A stretch of DNA of 64,000 nucleotides from G963665495 sp963665495 (GCA_963665495.1 OY762289.1:1922001-1986000), one strand, 5' to 3'. Counted from the stretch's first letter, positions 44,961-54,935 are shown. Notes: generated from the sequence alone by a model not told the origin. Translations and numbers: made by a program.

Positions 44961-46544
44961 TTATCGTGCCGAAGTAAGCTCCACCACGCAAAGCGGTACC
45001 CCATCAGCATATACCGCATGAAGCAATAGCTTGTTTTTAAGGGAAGTCATCAATTCGGGTCCGGAAATCAAATGAATCATGAAATCAGGATGTGCCGCGG
45101 GGGGGACCAGGCGCAGCAAAGGATAGCGTTTAACATATTCAAAATTGGACTTCGGCGAAACATTCACCGAGAACGTCAGTCTGTGACCATTCAAATCAGC
45201 AATGCTGTTGACCCAGTCTATGGCCGGCTTGAAACTGTTGCCCCAGTAGTCCAATTCATACCGGCAGAAAGCCCCCCTGACGCCGCCGACCAGCTGATTG
45301 AAATAAACGATTTGATTCGGATGATTGCGCAGCTGGAAAATCAACGGATGGAACAAGCCCGCTGCAAGAAGACAACAAACAAGGACTGTTTTGTAACGAA
45401 AACGCGCACGCAGTAAAAGCGCGGCAGCTCCGGCAGCCAGCGCGGCAAAAGAAGGATAGATGAATAAAAGATGACGCGGGCCGTTATAAAGAACAGGTTT
45501 GGTGGCGATGACATACGCCAGGGGAAACAGGACTGAAAAAGCCAGGCCTGCCACCTGCAGCATGCGTATGTCCGCACCTCTTCTTTTGAAAAACCAGGCG
45601 AGGGGCACGGAAAGCAATCCCAAAAAAAGAATCCCCAGGGGGATGGTTATCAACTGCCAATGCAAAGGGTAATCCCACGGGATATCCCCGGTGTCGATAA
45701 GCTGTCCTTTATACAATTCGCCGAAGGTCAACGTAAAACGGGAAAAAGTTCGCAACGCCTCAAAGGGCTTGAGCAAAGGATTTTGCAGCGCCCAGGGCCA
45801 AAAGAGCGTACCCAGCACGACGGCCGCTAGCCCGAGGATTGCCAGGCCTCCCGCGAATTTTAAAAAGTTGCTCCATGATCGGTGTTCGCGGTCATTCAAA
45901 AATAGGAATCCCAGGTAGAGCCCAGCGTAAAAAAGCAGCAACAGCCCTCCGACACGGATATTCAAGGCCAGGGCTATTCCCGCAACTGTCACCAGCAATG
46001 CTTTACGTCCGAAATACGGATACGTCTGCCGGGCAAGGCTCAAGCCGTACAAGGTCATTATGTAAAACGTAGCGAATGGCAAATCTTTGGGATTATTCAT
46101 GCAGTGCGCAAAAAAACGGGGGGACACCATAAGAAAAAGCACGGCAAGAAACCCGGCCCAGCCTCCCCACACGCGTCTGCACAGCATTCCTGCAAAAAAA
46201 ATGGCAAGCCAGCCGAACAGGCTGTTGGCTATATGTTTTATATCGCTGCGGGGAAACGAAGGGAGAATCCGGTGAGCTGTCTCGGCAAGAAGATCAAAAA
46301 GGCCACCGTAATAGTGTAGGGAAAGATAATCTAAAGCTGATTTGTCTGTAAATCCGGATGCATAGTAATTGAAGACGCGTCTGCCATATTCGTAATGGAA
46401 ATGTTCGTCCCAGGTTACTCCGAAATCCTGGGAAAGAACAGGCATGGCAAAAAGCAATACGGCAAGAAGGACAAGCAAGCTCTTGTCGTGAAGAGAAAGT
46501 CTGCTCCAGAACGTTTGTCCCCGATCAACAAAGTGAAAAGACAA
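44961..46544 (-). CDS. GT-C-type membrane glycosyltransferase
   Basis: From a TTG at 46544, seven bases after GGAGGT, this is a 527-residue protein with about ten membrane helices. The acidic pair in TWDEHFHYEYG at the first external loop is the usual catalytic DE motif of GT-C enzymes (ArnT/PMT type) that use polyprenyl-phosphate sugars. An alternative start at 46634 overlaps the gene before it. It is the last gene of a three-gene unit with two GT2 enzymes and probably transfers a sugar to lipid A, O antigen or protein in the periplasm. Confidence 0.75.
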   Translation of the reverse strand: MSFHFVDRGQTFWSRLSLHDKSLLVLLAVLLFAMPVLSQDFGVTWDEHFHYEYGRRVFNYYASGFTDKSALDYLSLHYYGGLFDLLAETAHRILPSFPRSDIKHIANSLFGWLAIFFAGMLCRRVWGGWAGFLAVLFLMVSPRFFAHCMNNPKDLPFATFYIMTLYGLSLARQTYPYFGRKALLVTVAGIALALNIRVGGLLLLFYAGLYLGFLFLNDREHRSWSNFLKFAGGLAILGLAAVVLGTLFWPWALQNPLLKPFEALRTFSRFTLTFGELYKGQLIDTGDIPWDYPLHWQLITIPLGILFLGLLSVPLAWFFKRRGADIRMLQVAGLAFSVLFPLAYVIATKPVLYNGPRHLLFIYPSFAALAAGAAALLLRARFRYKTVLVCCLLAAGLFHPLIFQLRNHPNQIVYFNQLVGGVRGAFCRYELDYWGNSFKPAIDWVNSIADLNGHRLTFSVNVSPKSNFEYVKRYPLLRLVPPAAHPDFMIHLISGPELMTSLKNKLLLHAVYADGVPLCVVELTSAR

Positions 46545-46567
46545 GAAAAGGACCTCCGATTCGACGT

Positions 46568-47398
46568 TTACCGGCCCCGGACATAGAAAAAATAAAAAAT
46601 CTTCCGCATAATGAGCATATAATAGGCCATGCATTTTCCCCGCAGGACATCGAGTCCCGATAATTGATACGCGGGGTCCTTTGCGATCTTTTCGATGAGC
46701 AGGATAAATTCTTTGCTCTGCCGGTTGGAAAGAAAAAAACTCAGCGAACTGTTGGATACGCGAAAACCGAACAGGGGCTCCGCCAGCATCAGCGCATCAC
46801 CATGACGTAACAGTCTGATCCACATGTCCAGATCAATGAGGTAAGGAATTGAACCGTCAAACAATCCGGTTTTCTTGAGCAATTCTCTCCGGTACAACAC
46901 AGCTCCCGGCTCGCCAAATATATTGGTCCCTCGACGGATACTTTCCCGGATTGCTGCAATTCCAGGCAATCTGGTATTTTTTTTGAAAAAGCTGCGGCTA
47001 AACACCTGTTTCCCGGAAGTCGTGAGCGTGCTCCTCGAGGTCGCGGTAAGCGCCAGGGATGCATTATCCGGGTGCAACAACACCCCTACCTGCTTTTCGA
47101 GACAATCCGGATACAGCAGATCATCACCGCAAAGCACTTTAACAAAAGTCCCCTGAGCCTTGCTGACAGCCGCATTCCAGTTGCCCTCCAGTCCGAGATT
47201 TCGTTCATTACGAAACAGCCGTATGCGGGGATCAGAATAGCGTTGTAACCTGTCATAAGTACCATCGGGAGAACAGTCATCAACTATAATCAGTTCAAAA
47301 TCAGTAAATGTCTGCGAAAGTACGGATTCTACCGTAGCATCAATGTACTGTTCCTGATTAAAAGCTGGAATGCAAACAGATACGAGAGGAGATGTCAT
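46568..47398 (-). CDS. GT2-family glycosyltransferase
   Basis: This 276-residue GT-A-fold enzyme has VSVCIPAFNQEQYI at the N-terminus and the DDCSPDGT and CGDDLLYPD acidic motifs that bind the nucleotide sugar. It lies 10 bases after the upstream GT2 gene. Donor and acceptor are unknown. It has no membrane helix, so it acts in the cytoplasm, likely on the same lipid-linked glycan as its neighbours. Confidence 0.85.
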   Translation of the reverse strand: MTSPLVSVCIPAFNQEQYIDATVESVLSQTFTDFELIIVDDCSPDGTYDRLQRYSDPRIRLFRNERNLGLEGNWNAAVSKAQGTFVKVLCGDDLLYPDCLEKQVGVLLHPDNASLALTATSRSTLTTSGKQVFSRSFFKKNTRLPGIAAIRESIRRGTNIFGEPGAVLYRRELLKKTGLFDGSIPYLIDLDMWIRLLRHGDALMLAEPLFGFRVSNSSLSFFLSNRQSKEFILLIEKIAKDPAYQLSGLDVLRGKCMAYYMLIMRKIFYFFYVRGR

Positions 47399-47408
47399 AG
47401 AGATCGTT

Positions 47409-48398
47409 TTATTTGGAGTCCTGGCCAGAAGGCTGGTCCTTTTCTGGAGAAACAAAATTATATGTGCGACGTACCAGATACAAAGGACGCTGTTTTACTT
47501 CGTGAAAAATTTTTCCGACATAGAGTCCTACTATGCCCGTACAGGTCAATTGAACGCCTGCTACGAACAGGATGAGGACAACCATTGAAGTCCACCCGAA
47601 CAGTGTATTCTCCGGGTAAAGCAACTTGTTGATAACCAGCCAGATGGATAAAATAAACGAAAACAGGCTGAAAAAAATACCGATTTGCGTCACTATGACC
47701 AGCGGTTTATCGGAAAAACTTGTGATTCCCACCAAAGCGAACCGCAGCATTTTCTGCAACGTATATTTGGTCTCTCCAGCGTAGCGTGCGTCCCTGTTGT
47801 AAAGGATACCTTTTTGGGAAAAACCAATCCAGGGCACCAACCCCCGAATAAAGCGTTCGCGTTCCGGCAGAGAACAGAGGGCATCCACAGCAGCGCGGTC
47901 CATCAGCCGAAAATCCCCCGTATCGCGTGGAATGGAAACGTCCGATAGTTTATCCAGCAACGCATAGAACCAATGGGCCGTCAGCAGTTTGAAGGGCGTT
48001 TCCCCCTCTCTCTTATCCCGTACGCCGTAGACGACATCTATGCCTTTTTCCCATTCGCCCACCATCCGGGGAATCACCTCGGGGGGATCCTGAAGATCAC
48101 CGTCGATGAGCACTACGGCATCTCCCCGCGCCTGTTCCAAACCGGCGGTTATGGCCATCTGATGGCCAAAATTGCGTGAGAACTCGAGCACTGTAACATG
48201 GAAATCAGCCTTGGCTATTCCGAGCAACAATTCCAAAGAACGGTCACGACTTCCGTCATCAACAAAAATAAGCTCATACCGATAGCGGTCAGCTAGCCCT
48301 TCAAGGACCGCTCGCGTTCGGTTGTAGAACTCTTCCACCACCAATTCCTCGAAATAAACGGGAACGACAACGGAAAGCAATTTGGTTGGTTCTGTCAT
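47409..48398 (-). CDS. Polyprenyl-phosphate glycosyltransferase, GtrB/ArnC type
   Basis: This 329-residue protein has a GT2 domain (VVVPVYFEE, FVDDGSRDRS, DGDLQDPPE) and two C-terminal membrane helices, as in GtrB, ArnC and DPM synthases. It should load a sugar on undecaprenyl phosphate. Together with the following GT2 gene and the GT-C gene it makes a compact set for membrane-linked glycan modification. Confidence 0.88.
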   Translation of the reverse strand: MTEPTKLLSVVVPVYFEELVVEEFYNRTRAVLEGLADRYRYELIFVDDGSRDRSLELLLGIAKADFHVTVLEFSRNFGHQMAITAGLEQARGDAVVLIDGDLQDPPEVIPRMVGEWEKGIDVVYGVRDKREGETPFKLLTAHWFYALLDKLSDVSIPRDTGDFRLMDRAAVDALCSLPERERFIRGLVPWIGFSQKGILYNRDARYAGETKYTLQKMLRFALVGITSFSDKPLVIVTQIGIFFSLFSFILSIWLVINKLLYPENTLFGWTSMVVLILFVAGVQLTCTGIVGLYVGKIFHEVKQRPLYLVRRTYNFVSPEKDQPSGQDSK

Positions 48399-48832
48399 AT
48401 ATGCAATACGCGTTATTATTGAGAGATGTTGGCAAAATCTCGCGAACTGTAATTCCCATTAGCGCTTTTCGCAAGCAAGAGATGCAGCAATATTTTGATA
48501 AAAAGTGAGCCGGGCTGATTTTAAACAATTTTTTGCCCGGTCATTCGTGTTGCCCCCCTTTCAGGGAAAGCCACAACAACGGCGCACTACAGCGGGATTG
48601 GCCTTGCCAACCACCCTAATCGTTGTTAATTGTTTTTTGATCTGCTTATAACCTTCTTAAACTACGAGGTTGGCAGAAGCTGTGGCTGTCGCCATTCTAA
48701 GAAAAAAAGCTGCTGTTGATTGAGGCTTCTTTTCTGGTTACCCACAAGCTGGAGTGTTTTGCAACCACGTAAGACGTACGGGAAAAACAGATCCTGAAAA
48801 CTTGAAGAAAAAATCCAAGGAGGATTCTTCGT
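48399..48832. promoter_or_regulatory. Intergenic region with a possible promoter
   Basis: No gene is visible in these 434 bases. TTGTTA (48623-48628) and TATAAC (48647-48652), 18 bases apart, could be a promoter for the Bax-inhibitor gene with a leader of about 175 bases. AAGGAGG lies just before its start. I could not match the rest to a known RNA. Confidence 0.4.
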
Positions 48833-49540
48833 ATGGCTCAACAATATTCCTATGGCGCCACACGGGCGCGTACCGAGGTTGTCAGTGCTTTTATGCGCGG
48901 CGTATACCAGTGGATGACCCTGGGACTGCTGTTGACGGCAGGTATTGCCTGGTGGGTTTCGACCAGCGAGGCTGCTCTGAATTTCATTTTCGGCAACCAG
49001 ATGGTCTTTTTCGGTTTGGTTATTGCCGAGCTCATCCTGGTGGTTGTCATGGCCGCGGCCATCCGCAAAATTTCCGCAAGCGCCGCCACGCTCATGTTTA
49101 TAGGTTATAGTGTTCTAAACGGACTGACACTATCCTTTATTTTTCTCGCGTATGCGCAAGCCACTATTTTTCAGACTTTCGTCGTCTGCGCGGTCATGTT
49201 CGGAGGAATGAGCCTCTACGGACTTACCACCAAAAAAGATCTCACCTCATGGGGCAGCTTCCTGTTCATGGGGCTGATAGGCGTGGTCATCGCCAGTATC
49301 GTCAATATGTTCATGCATAGCAGCATGATGGAATTCGTGATCAGCATCATCGGCGTAATCGTTTTCACCGGTCTTACCGCCTACGATACGCAGAAACTGA
49401 TGGTGCTGGGCCAGACTGCCGGCGGGAATGATGCGGCAGCCGTCCGCAAGGTTACCATCCTGGGCGCCCTGACCCTGTATCTTGATTTCATCAACCTGTT
49501 TCTGATGCTGCTGCGCCTGTTCGGCGGAGGCAGAGACTAA
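48833..49540 (+). CDS. Bax inhibitor-1 family membrane protein
   Basis: This 235-residue protein has about seven membrane helices, the motif TGLTAYDTQKL near the end and the acidic C-terminal loop typical of the BI-1/YbhL/YccA family, which forms pH-sensitive calcium leak channels. An AAGGAGG precedes the ATG. A terminator hairpin separates it from lpxK. Confidence 0.9.
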   Translation: MAQQYSYGATRARTEVVSAFMRGVYQWMTLGLLLTAGIAWWVSTSEAALNFIFGNQMVFFGLVIAELILVVVMAAAIRKISASAATLMFIGYSVLNGLTLSFIFLAYAQATIFQTFVVCAVMFGGMSLYGLTTKKDLTSWGSFLFMGLIGVVIASIVNMFMHSSMMEFVISIIGVIVFTGLTAYDTQKLMVLGQTAGGNDAAAVRKVTILGALTLYLDFINLFLMLLRLFGGGRD

Positions 49541-49560
49541 TTTTCCAACCTGCGGTCAAC

Positions 49561-49589
49561 GCGGGGAGAGCCAGGCTCTCCCCGCGCTT
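49561..49589 (+). terminator. Hairpin between the Bax-inhibitor gene and lpxK
   Basis: GCGGGGAGAGCC and GGCTCTCCCCGC form a 12-bp palindrome, followed by GCTTTT. lpxK starts soon after, so it may act as an attenuator. Confidence 0.7.
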
Positions 49590-49615
49590 TTCACCCCTTC
49601 AGCCGGGCTTTCATT

Positions 49616-50701
49616 ATGAACTTCCTCGCCTGGCAGCGTAATCTTCGCCCTTTGCTTGTTCCTGCAGCCAAAGCATACGCAGCCCTCATGCGTTTGCGCC
49701 GTTTCAGCTATGAAACTGGCCTGCTTGACTCCGGAGTACTCGCAGCTCCCTGTATAAGCGTTGGCAACATCTGCTGGGGAGGCAGCGGAAAAACCCCTAT
49801 GACGGCCTGGTTGCTGCACTGGAGCAAAAAGCAAAACCTGCGGCCCGTGGTGCTGACTCGCGGATATCGTGCCGCCCCCCCGTCTCTGCCTTATAGGGTT
49901 CGCATGGACAGCCCTGCGAAAGAAGCCGGAGACGAACCGTTGCTGTTGCAACAAGGCTGCCCGGAAGCAACAATACTGGTTGATCCCAAAAGAATTCGAG
50001 CCGGTCTCTGGGCTGCCCGTTTGCAGCCGGATCTGTTTATACTTGACGACGGCATGCAGCATTTAGCCGTACAGCGCGACATAAACCTTGTCCTGTTGCG
50101 TGAAATCGACCTGGAAGATCAGTGGAATCAGGTCATTCCGGCCGGATCATGGCGTGAATCCAAGTCGGCCCTGCAGAGCGCTTCCGCTTTTATGATAAAA
50201 TGCACACGCCTCGCTCCCGAAGATCTATTAACCCGAGCCGAAAAACGTCTCGGAGCCTACGGCAAACCCCTTTTCACGTTTTCTCTTTGCGCTAAACGTT
50301 GTATTGCTGTTAAGGACGGCACCGAGGCAGACTTGCAACCGCCCTACCTGATTGCCACAGGCATTGCGGATTCCATGTCAGTGGCCCAAACAGCCCGGAC
50401 CGTATTAAATGTGGAACCAGAAACCGTATTGGCATTCCCCGATCATCATGAGTTTGAGACTTCCGATTGGGAAAAAATCCTGAAGACGTGCGAACGACAT
50501 GCGGTCAAATCCATCCTTTGCACACCGAAAGATGCTGTCAAACTACAAAAATTCAATTACAATCATTTATACACGTTCGATATGACGCTCGCTTTCGGTC
50601 CCTACGCCAATAGTCGCGTCCCCTTTCCTGGCTGGCTACTCGACAGTTTGGGGAATTGTCAGCAAAAAAGAAACGATAATGAACGATACAGTAACAATTA
50701 A
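49616..50701 (+). CDS. lpxK: Tetraacyldisaccharide 4'-kinase
   Basis: LpxK phosphorylates the lipid A disaccharide at the inner membrane. The 361-residue protein has the P-loop VGNICWGGSGKTP (more usually GNLTVGGTGKTP), the LTRGY segment and the DDGMQH motif that hold the catalytic residues. It sits 75 bases upstream of rnr. Confidence 0.93.
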   Translation: MNFLAWQRNLRPLLVPAAKAYAALMRLRRFSYETGLLDSGVLAAPCISVGNICWGGSGKTPMTAWLLHWSKKQNLRPVVLTRGYRAAPPSLPYRVRMDSPAKEAGDEPLLLQQGCPEATILVDPKRIRAGLWAARLQPDLFILDDGMQHLAVQRDINLVLLREIDLEDQWNQVIPAGSWRESKSALQSASAFMIKCTRLAPEDLLTRAEKRLGAYGKPLFTFSLCAKRCIAVKDGTEADLQPPYLIATGIADSMSVAQTARTVLNVEPETVLAFPDHHEFETSDWEKILKTCERHAVKSILCTPKDAVKLQKFNYNHLYTFDMTLAFGPYANSRVPFPGWLLDSLGNCQQKRNDNERYSNN

Positions 50702-50775
50702 AGGCAAAAATGCTGCTATTGCTACCGTAAAAAACATCGATTCAACATATACGATATACCTTCGTAAGGATTAAT

Positions 50776-53019
50776 ATGGCTAAAAAAAGAAAAGCCCAGA
50801 CTTTGAACGCGCATGACGTGCTCGCTCTGTTTCGTCAAAAAAGCAAACCATTGACCCAAGCAGAGATACTCCGCGCGTTGCGTGCTCAAAAAAAGCAGAA
50901 AGAGGCCCTACGGCATCTATTGCAACAACTTGAAGATGAAGGAAAAATTCTACACTTGCGCGGAGGGGCATTCGGACTCGCCGAACGCTTGAAACTTGTC
51001 ACGGGAAAACTCGAAGTACAGCGCTCAGGGGTCGGATTCGTTATCTGCGACGATAAACGACGCAGGGATATTTTTGTGAATCCCGGCAATATGGGTGATG
51101 CCTGGCATGGAGACCGTGTGGCCCTGGCTGTTTTACCCAACCGCAGCGGAAAACGTGCCGAAGGCCGTATTGTCCGGGTGCTGGAACGTGGAAAAAACTC
51201 CATTCCAACCCGTATCCTGCGCGTCATGGGCAGCAGCCTTCTTTGCCAGCCCACGGATCCCAAACTGACCATGCGTTTTCTTGTTGACTGGGAAGATGAA
51301 GCCGCGCCGCCTGAGCGTGGTGAAGTTCTTGTGCTCTCGCCCGGGGAACTTCTGGAAAAAGGAATGTACGCGGCGACGATTCTCGACAGGCTGGGAGGTG
51401 AAGACGATATCGACGCCCAGGAAGCTCTGGTCAAAATGAACAATGACGTTCCAACAGTGTTTCCCCAGGCTGTACTGCAAGAGGCAGCCAACCTGCCGAA
51501 AGTGCCTACTGAAGATGACTTCACTAACCGTGAAGATTTGCGGGAAGCCGGGTTTGTCACCATTGACGGCGCCATGGCCAAGGACTTCGATGACGCCATT
51601 CTGGTAGAGGAAGATTCTTTGGGGTATACCCTCTGGGTAGCAATTGCCGATGTGGCCCATTATGTTTTACCGGGAAGCGCCCTGGACGACGAAGCGCGCA
51701 ACAGGGGGAATTCCTTTTACTTTCCACGCTCAGTCGAACCCATGTTTCCGGAGGCGCTTTCCAACGGTCTCTGCAGTCTGAACCCCGAAGTGCCTCGGCT
51801 GACCATGGCCGTTGAGATGCGTTTCAACCGCGACGGCGTCCCTCATGGCCCCTCCCGGATGCTGCAGGCTGTCATTATCAGCAAGGCGCGCCTCACCTAT
51901 GCGCAAGTGAACAGAGCCGTGATCCTTCAGGATGCGGAAGAACGAGCAAAAATTCCGAATCAATTGGAAATGCTGGAAAGTGCCGAACGCCTTGCCCGTA
52001 AACTGCACCAGCGCAGGCTTGAACGCGGAACACTTGATTTCGACCTGCCGGAGCCAGAAATTCAATTCAATTTACGCGGCGAAACCATTGATATTCGACC
52101 ACGAGTTAGAAATTTCGCCCACCAGCTCATTGAAGAATTTATGATCGCCGCCAACGAAGCCGTGGCAGAATTTCTCACGAGGCGTCAGCTTCCCATCCTC
52201 TATCGCGTGCATAGCGAACCCGACCCCGACAAACTCAGCGCCTTGATCCAACTGCTCTCACGTACGGATCTGGCGGAATCCGTATCCAGTTTTATCACCG
52301 GACGAAGAACTGCCAGCGTCGCCCCAAAAGATCTGCAGGAATTGTTAGCCAAGGCTGAGTCAACGGATATGGCATTCATGGTCAGCCGGCTGCTTCTGCG
52401 CTGTATGATGCAGGCAAAATATACACCCGCCAATATCGGTCACTTTGGGCTGGCGTCGCAGTGCTACTGCCACTTTACCTCCCCCATACGCCGCTATGCA
52501 GATCTTATTGTGCACCGCGTGCTGAAACATGCGCTGCAACAGGAAACCGGACCGCTCTACGCACCGAAAAATCTGAAAAAAATCGGCGAACATCTGAGCG
52601 ACCAGGAGCGCAGCGCCATGAGCGCCGAACGTGAGATCCTCAAACGTGTAACCGTATTGTTTTTACGGGATAAGGTGGGCGCCAGCTATACCGGCGTTAT
52701 CAACGGCATGGCGGATTTTGGTTTCTGGGTTGAACTCAATGAGGTCATGGCCGAAGGCCTTATTCGTCTTTCCAGTCTCAGCGATGATTATTATACCTAC
52801 ATACCTGAACGCCAGGAATTGCTTGGCGAACGAACGGGAACGCGCTTCAGACTCGGACAGAAAGTCAATGTTGTACTAAGCGACGTAAATCTTTCCCGTT
52901 TGGAAATTACCTTGCGGCTGGAGGATAACCAGGACGTTGCTGAAGAGGAAGGCGACTGGGCGGAAGAAGATGAGGATGAATATGATGCGACAGGGCCCAT
53001 TTTCGGGCTAAAAAAATAA
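50776..53019 (+). CDS. rnr: Ribonuclease R
   Basis: This 747-residue 3'-5' exoribonuclease has an N-terminal winged-helix region, cold-shock domains, the RNB catalytic domain with the Asp cluster in IDGAMAKDFDDA, and a C-terminal S1 domain. The AAGGA before the ATG and the tight position after lpxK suggest a shared transcript. A terminator follows. Its acidic tail is shorter than the basic tail of the E. coli enzyme. Confidence 0.93.
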   Translation: MAKKRKAQTLNAHDVLALFRQKSKPLTQAEILRALRAQKKQKEALRHLLQQLEDEGKILHLRGGAFGLAERLKLVTGKLEVQRSGVGFVICDDKRRRDIFVNPGNMGDAWHGDRVALAVLPNRSGKRAEGRIVRVLERGKNSIPTRILRVMGSSLLCQPTDPKLTMRFLVDWEDEAAPPERGEVLVLSPGELLEKGMYAATILDRLGGEDDIDAQEALVKMNNDVPTVFPQAVLQEAANLPKVPTEDDFTNREDLREAGFVTIDGAMAKDFDDAILVEEDSLGYTLWVAIADVAHYVLPGSALDDEARNRGNSFYFPRSVEPMFPEALSNGLCSLNPEVPRLTMAVEMRFNRDGVPHGPSRMLQAVIISKARLTYAQVNRAVILQDAEERAKIPNQLEMLESAERLARKLHQRRLERGTLDFDLPEPEIQFNLRGETIDIRPRVRNFAHQLIEEFMIAANEAVAEFLTRRQLPILYRVHSEPDPDKLSALIQLLSRTDLAESVSSFITGRRTASVAPKDLQELLAKAESTDMAFMVSRLLLRCMMQAKYTPANIGHFGLASQCYCHFTSPIRRYADLIVHRVLKHALQQETGPLYAPKNLKKIGEHLSDQERSAMSAEREILKRVTVLFLRDKVGASYTGVINGMADFGFWVELNEVMAEGLIRLSSLSDDYYTYIPERQELLGERTGTRFRLGQKVNVVLSDVNLSRLEITLRLEDNQDVAEEEGDWAEEDEDEYDATGPIFGLKK

Positions 53020-53030
53020 GAAAAACCACT

Positions 53031-53068
53031 AAAAAAGCGGCGCCGGTTCTTCCAGCGCCGCTTTTTTT
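53031..53068 (+). terminator. Rho-independent terminator of rnr
   Basis: AAAAAAGCGGCGC and GCGCCGCTTTTTT form a stem with an 11-base loop. The T run also serves the minus-strand lipoprotein gene as a bidirectional signal. Confidence 0.88.
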
Positions 53069-53079
53069 GTCATTTAATG

Positions 53080-53601
53080 CTATTCAGTTTTATCAGCTGG
53101 TGCTGCGAAACAAAGGTTAGCCAGTTTCCGCATCGTTCCGCAATCAGTCATCCATTTGTTTTGCTGGATTTCCTGCAACGTACGCATTCCTTTGTCATCA
53201 TAACTAGTTGTTTTACCGTTGCTACAGGAGAGTCCCCAACCGCTAAAACGGGGAACAACCTGATCATTTTCCAGACCAAAAACAGCGACATGCATCATAC
53301 CTTTTATCGCGTTCTGCTCTTCCGGAGACCACTTCTCAAATTCTTCTTTCGTACATGTTGCAGGGAATATTTTTGACATGTCATATTCAGACTCAAACTG
53401 AACAAGATAGCTGTCTCCTTCATTTTTGATCGACTTCCATTTCGGGTCTGCAAAATAGGAGTAGCTGCTGTATGCGGCACCAAGAGGCGAATCTTTAACT
53501 GTCTGCAATAACTTTTCAGGATCTTTGGTGATATCATCACCACATCCGGCAACAATACAAGAAACAAGCAGACAAATAAACAACAGGCAATAGTTACGCA
53601 C
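53080..53601 (-). CDS. Lipoprotein of unknown function
   Basis: This 173-residue product has a GTG start with GGAGGAG seven bases upstream, a signal peptide and a lipobox IVAGC (Cys20). The mature part has four further cysteines, one at CTKEE and others near the C-terminus, which could form disulphides. No family is recognised. It converges with rnr. Confidence 0.65.
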   Translation of the reverse strand: MRNYCLLFICLLVSCIVAGCGDDITKDPEKLLQTVKDSPLGAAYSSYSYFADPKWKSIKNEGDSYLVQFESEYDMSKIFPATCTKEEFEKWSPEEQNAIKGMMHVAVFGLENDQVVPRFSGWGLSCSNGKTTSYDDKGMRTLQEIQQNKWMTDCGTMRKLANLCFAAPADKTE

Positions 53602-53927
53602 GGTTTGTCTCCTCCGGCTTGGAATTTGTACTTGAAAATTTTAATGCTTTGGAAAAAAATTGTTCCAACGTATATTCGGGATAATGGAATCCTTTAGTAA
53701 AAAGCCTGAACTTTGGCAACCTGAGCTTTCACGAAAAATAATCGAAAGGCCTGAACCCTGACAAAACATGAAAAAACATCCAGGCATCTTGGTCCAAAAT
53801 CATAAAACTAGGAAATGAGTATCGCAACCATTTTAATTATTACTTTTTATAAGCACAAAAAAATGGCATATAGCCAATATGCCAATACAAAAAATCCAAG
53901 GGCCAGGGCGTATGTGATGGATGTAAA
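53602..53927. other. Gene-free stretch
   Basis: Short open frames are present but have no ribosome site, and I see no coding signal. It separates the lipoprotein gene from the small-protein operon. Confidence 0.4.
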
Positions 53928-53961
53928 CAAAAAAAGGCAGGGTTCTAATATCACCCTACCT
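53928..53961 (-). terminator. Terminator of the zraP operon
   Basis: On the minus strand AGGTAGGGT pairs with ACCCTGCCT (one G-T pair) with a nine-base loop, followed by a T run (A run at 53928-53935 on the plus strand). Confidence 0.75.
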
Positions 53962-53980
53962 CAAAGTGTCCGATCACAAT

Positions 53981-54232
53981 TTACAAAAGCATGCGTTTCA
54001 TCCGTTGAAATTCTTCATCAGAAATTTCACCCCGGGCGTACCTGTTTTTTAGAATTTCCATCGAGTCATCTTTATCCGTCATCCTGCTCTTGGTTGAATT
54101 AAGCCCCTGAACCAGTTTAACAAATAAAAAAATGACCAACACTACGACCAGAAGCATAAACAATAGTCCAACAAACCCGCCTCCCATGAAACCGCCACCA
54201 TGTCCGAACCCGCTACCGAAACACTGCCACAT
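53981..54232 (-). CDS. SHOCT-domain small membrane protein
   Basis: This 83-residue protein has a Gly/His/Phe-rich N-terminus, one membrane helix (about 21-43) and a C-terminal SHOCT motif (LKNRYARGEISDEEFQRMK). SHOCT proteins are often found at stress and metal loci. A perfect AAGGAGGT site precedes the ATG. It is the last gene in the zraP operon. Confidence 0.8.
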   Translation of the reverse strand: MWQCFGSGFGHGGGFMGGGFVGLLFMLLVVVLVIFLFVKLVQGLNSTKSRMTDKDDSMEILKNRYARGEISDEEFQRMKRMLL

Positions 54233-54253
54233 GCCAACCTCCTTCCAGTCAGC

Positions 54254-54439
54254 TTACCATCCGGGTGTTCTTTCCATTCCCGAATAGTGGCCCGGACCAT
54301 TCAAAGGGCCAGGGCCCATTCCTTGATGAAATCCGTATGCTCCGAATCCGTGTCCTGGCCAATGATGCCCGCAACCTGCAAGAAACAGCAGCCCTGCCAT
54401 AATTGCAAACAGACATGACAATCGTTTCAATATTTTCAT
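54254..54439 (-). CDS. Small His/Gly-rich lipoprotein
   Basis: This 61-residue product has a signal peptide and lipobox LLFLAGC (Cys23). The mature part of 38 residues holds six histidines among Gly and Pro, a good metal-binding composition. GGAAGG lies upstream. It sits between zraP and the SHOCT gene and is probably cotranscribed with both. No family is recognised. Confidence 0.65.
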   Translation of the reverse strand: MKILKRLSCLFAIMAGLLFLAGCGHHWPGHGFGAYGFHQGMGPGPLNGPGHYSGMERTPGW

Positions 54440-54497
54440 TTTTAATACCTTCCGTAAAAGGGAGAGGCGCGGGGCCTCTCCCGATCAGCCGTCTTAA

Positions 54498-54935
54498 TTA
54501 ATTACATCTGCCCTGTCGGGGGCCAGGACCGGTTCCATCACAACCGGTACGCGGTCCATTTCCTGCTTTGCCACCTCTACAATTCCAGGAGACATTCATC
54601 TCACGAGCCTTTTCAGCAAGCTGGGACCGTTTTGTAAACATGCTTTCGCTCAAGGTTCTTGCACGCGCGGGATCTGGATTCTGCCCGGCCATCAGTGCGC
54701 GAAATTCCCCACGATCGGCAGCCAGGGACGCCCGAAGATCTTTGGTGGCGTCCAGAAATTTTTGAAACTCGGGATTATTCTGCGCACCGGCATAATTACA
54801 ACCGCCGCCATATCCACCGCCCATCTGGTAACCACCACCTTGACCATATCCACCACATCTGGCGAAAGCGTCCACTGCGTTCAATCCGACACCAACACTC
54901 AGGACCAGGGCCAATGCGATAATCAATTTTTTCAT
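54498..54935 (-). CDS. zraP: ZraP-like periplasmic metal-stress protein
   Basis: From the ATG at 54935, six bases after GGAGG, this is a 145-residue exported protein. A Gly/Tyr-rich start is followed by helices with LRASLAADRGEFRALM, as in the ZraP/CpxP fold, which acts as a zinc-binding periplasmic chaperone and repressor of ZraSR. The C-terminus is Cys/Gly-rich (CDGTGPGPRQGRC). A sigma54 promoter lies 51-65 bases upstream, and zraSR are divergent. An in-frame start at 54977 is less likely. Confidence 0.85.
   Translation of the reverse strand: MKKLIIALALVLSVGVGLNAVDAFARCGGYGQGGGYQMGGGYGGGCNYAGAQNNPEFQKFLDATKDLRASLAADRGEFRALMAGQNPDPARARTLSESMFTKRSQLAEKAREMNVSWNCRGGKAGNGPRTGCDGTGPGPRQGRCN

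Noticed and set aside
50679..50774. 31-codon frame between lpxK and rnr
   Set aside because: It overlaps the end of lpxK and has only a weak ribosome site; probably chance.
53815..54102. Plus-strand frame beside the SHOCT gene
   Set aside because: It runs opposite the SHOCT gene and its terminator and has no ribosome site.
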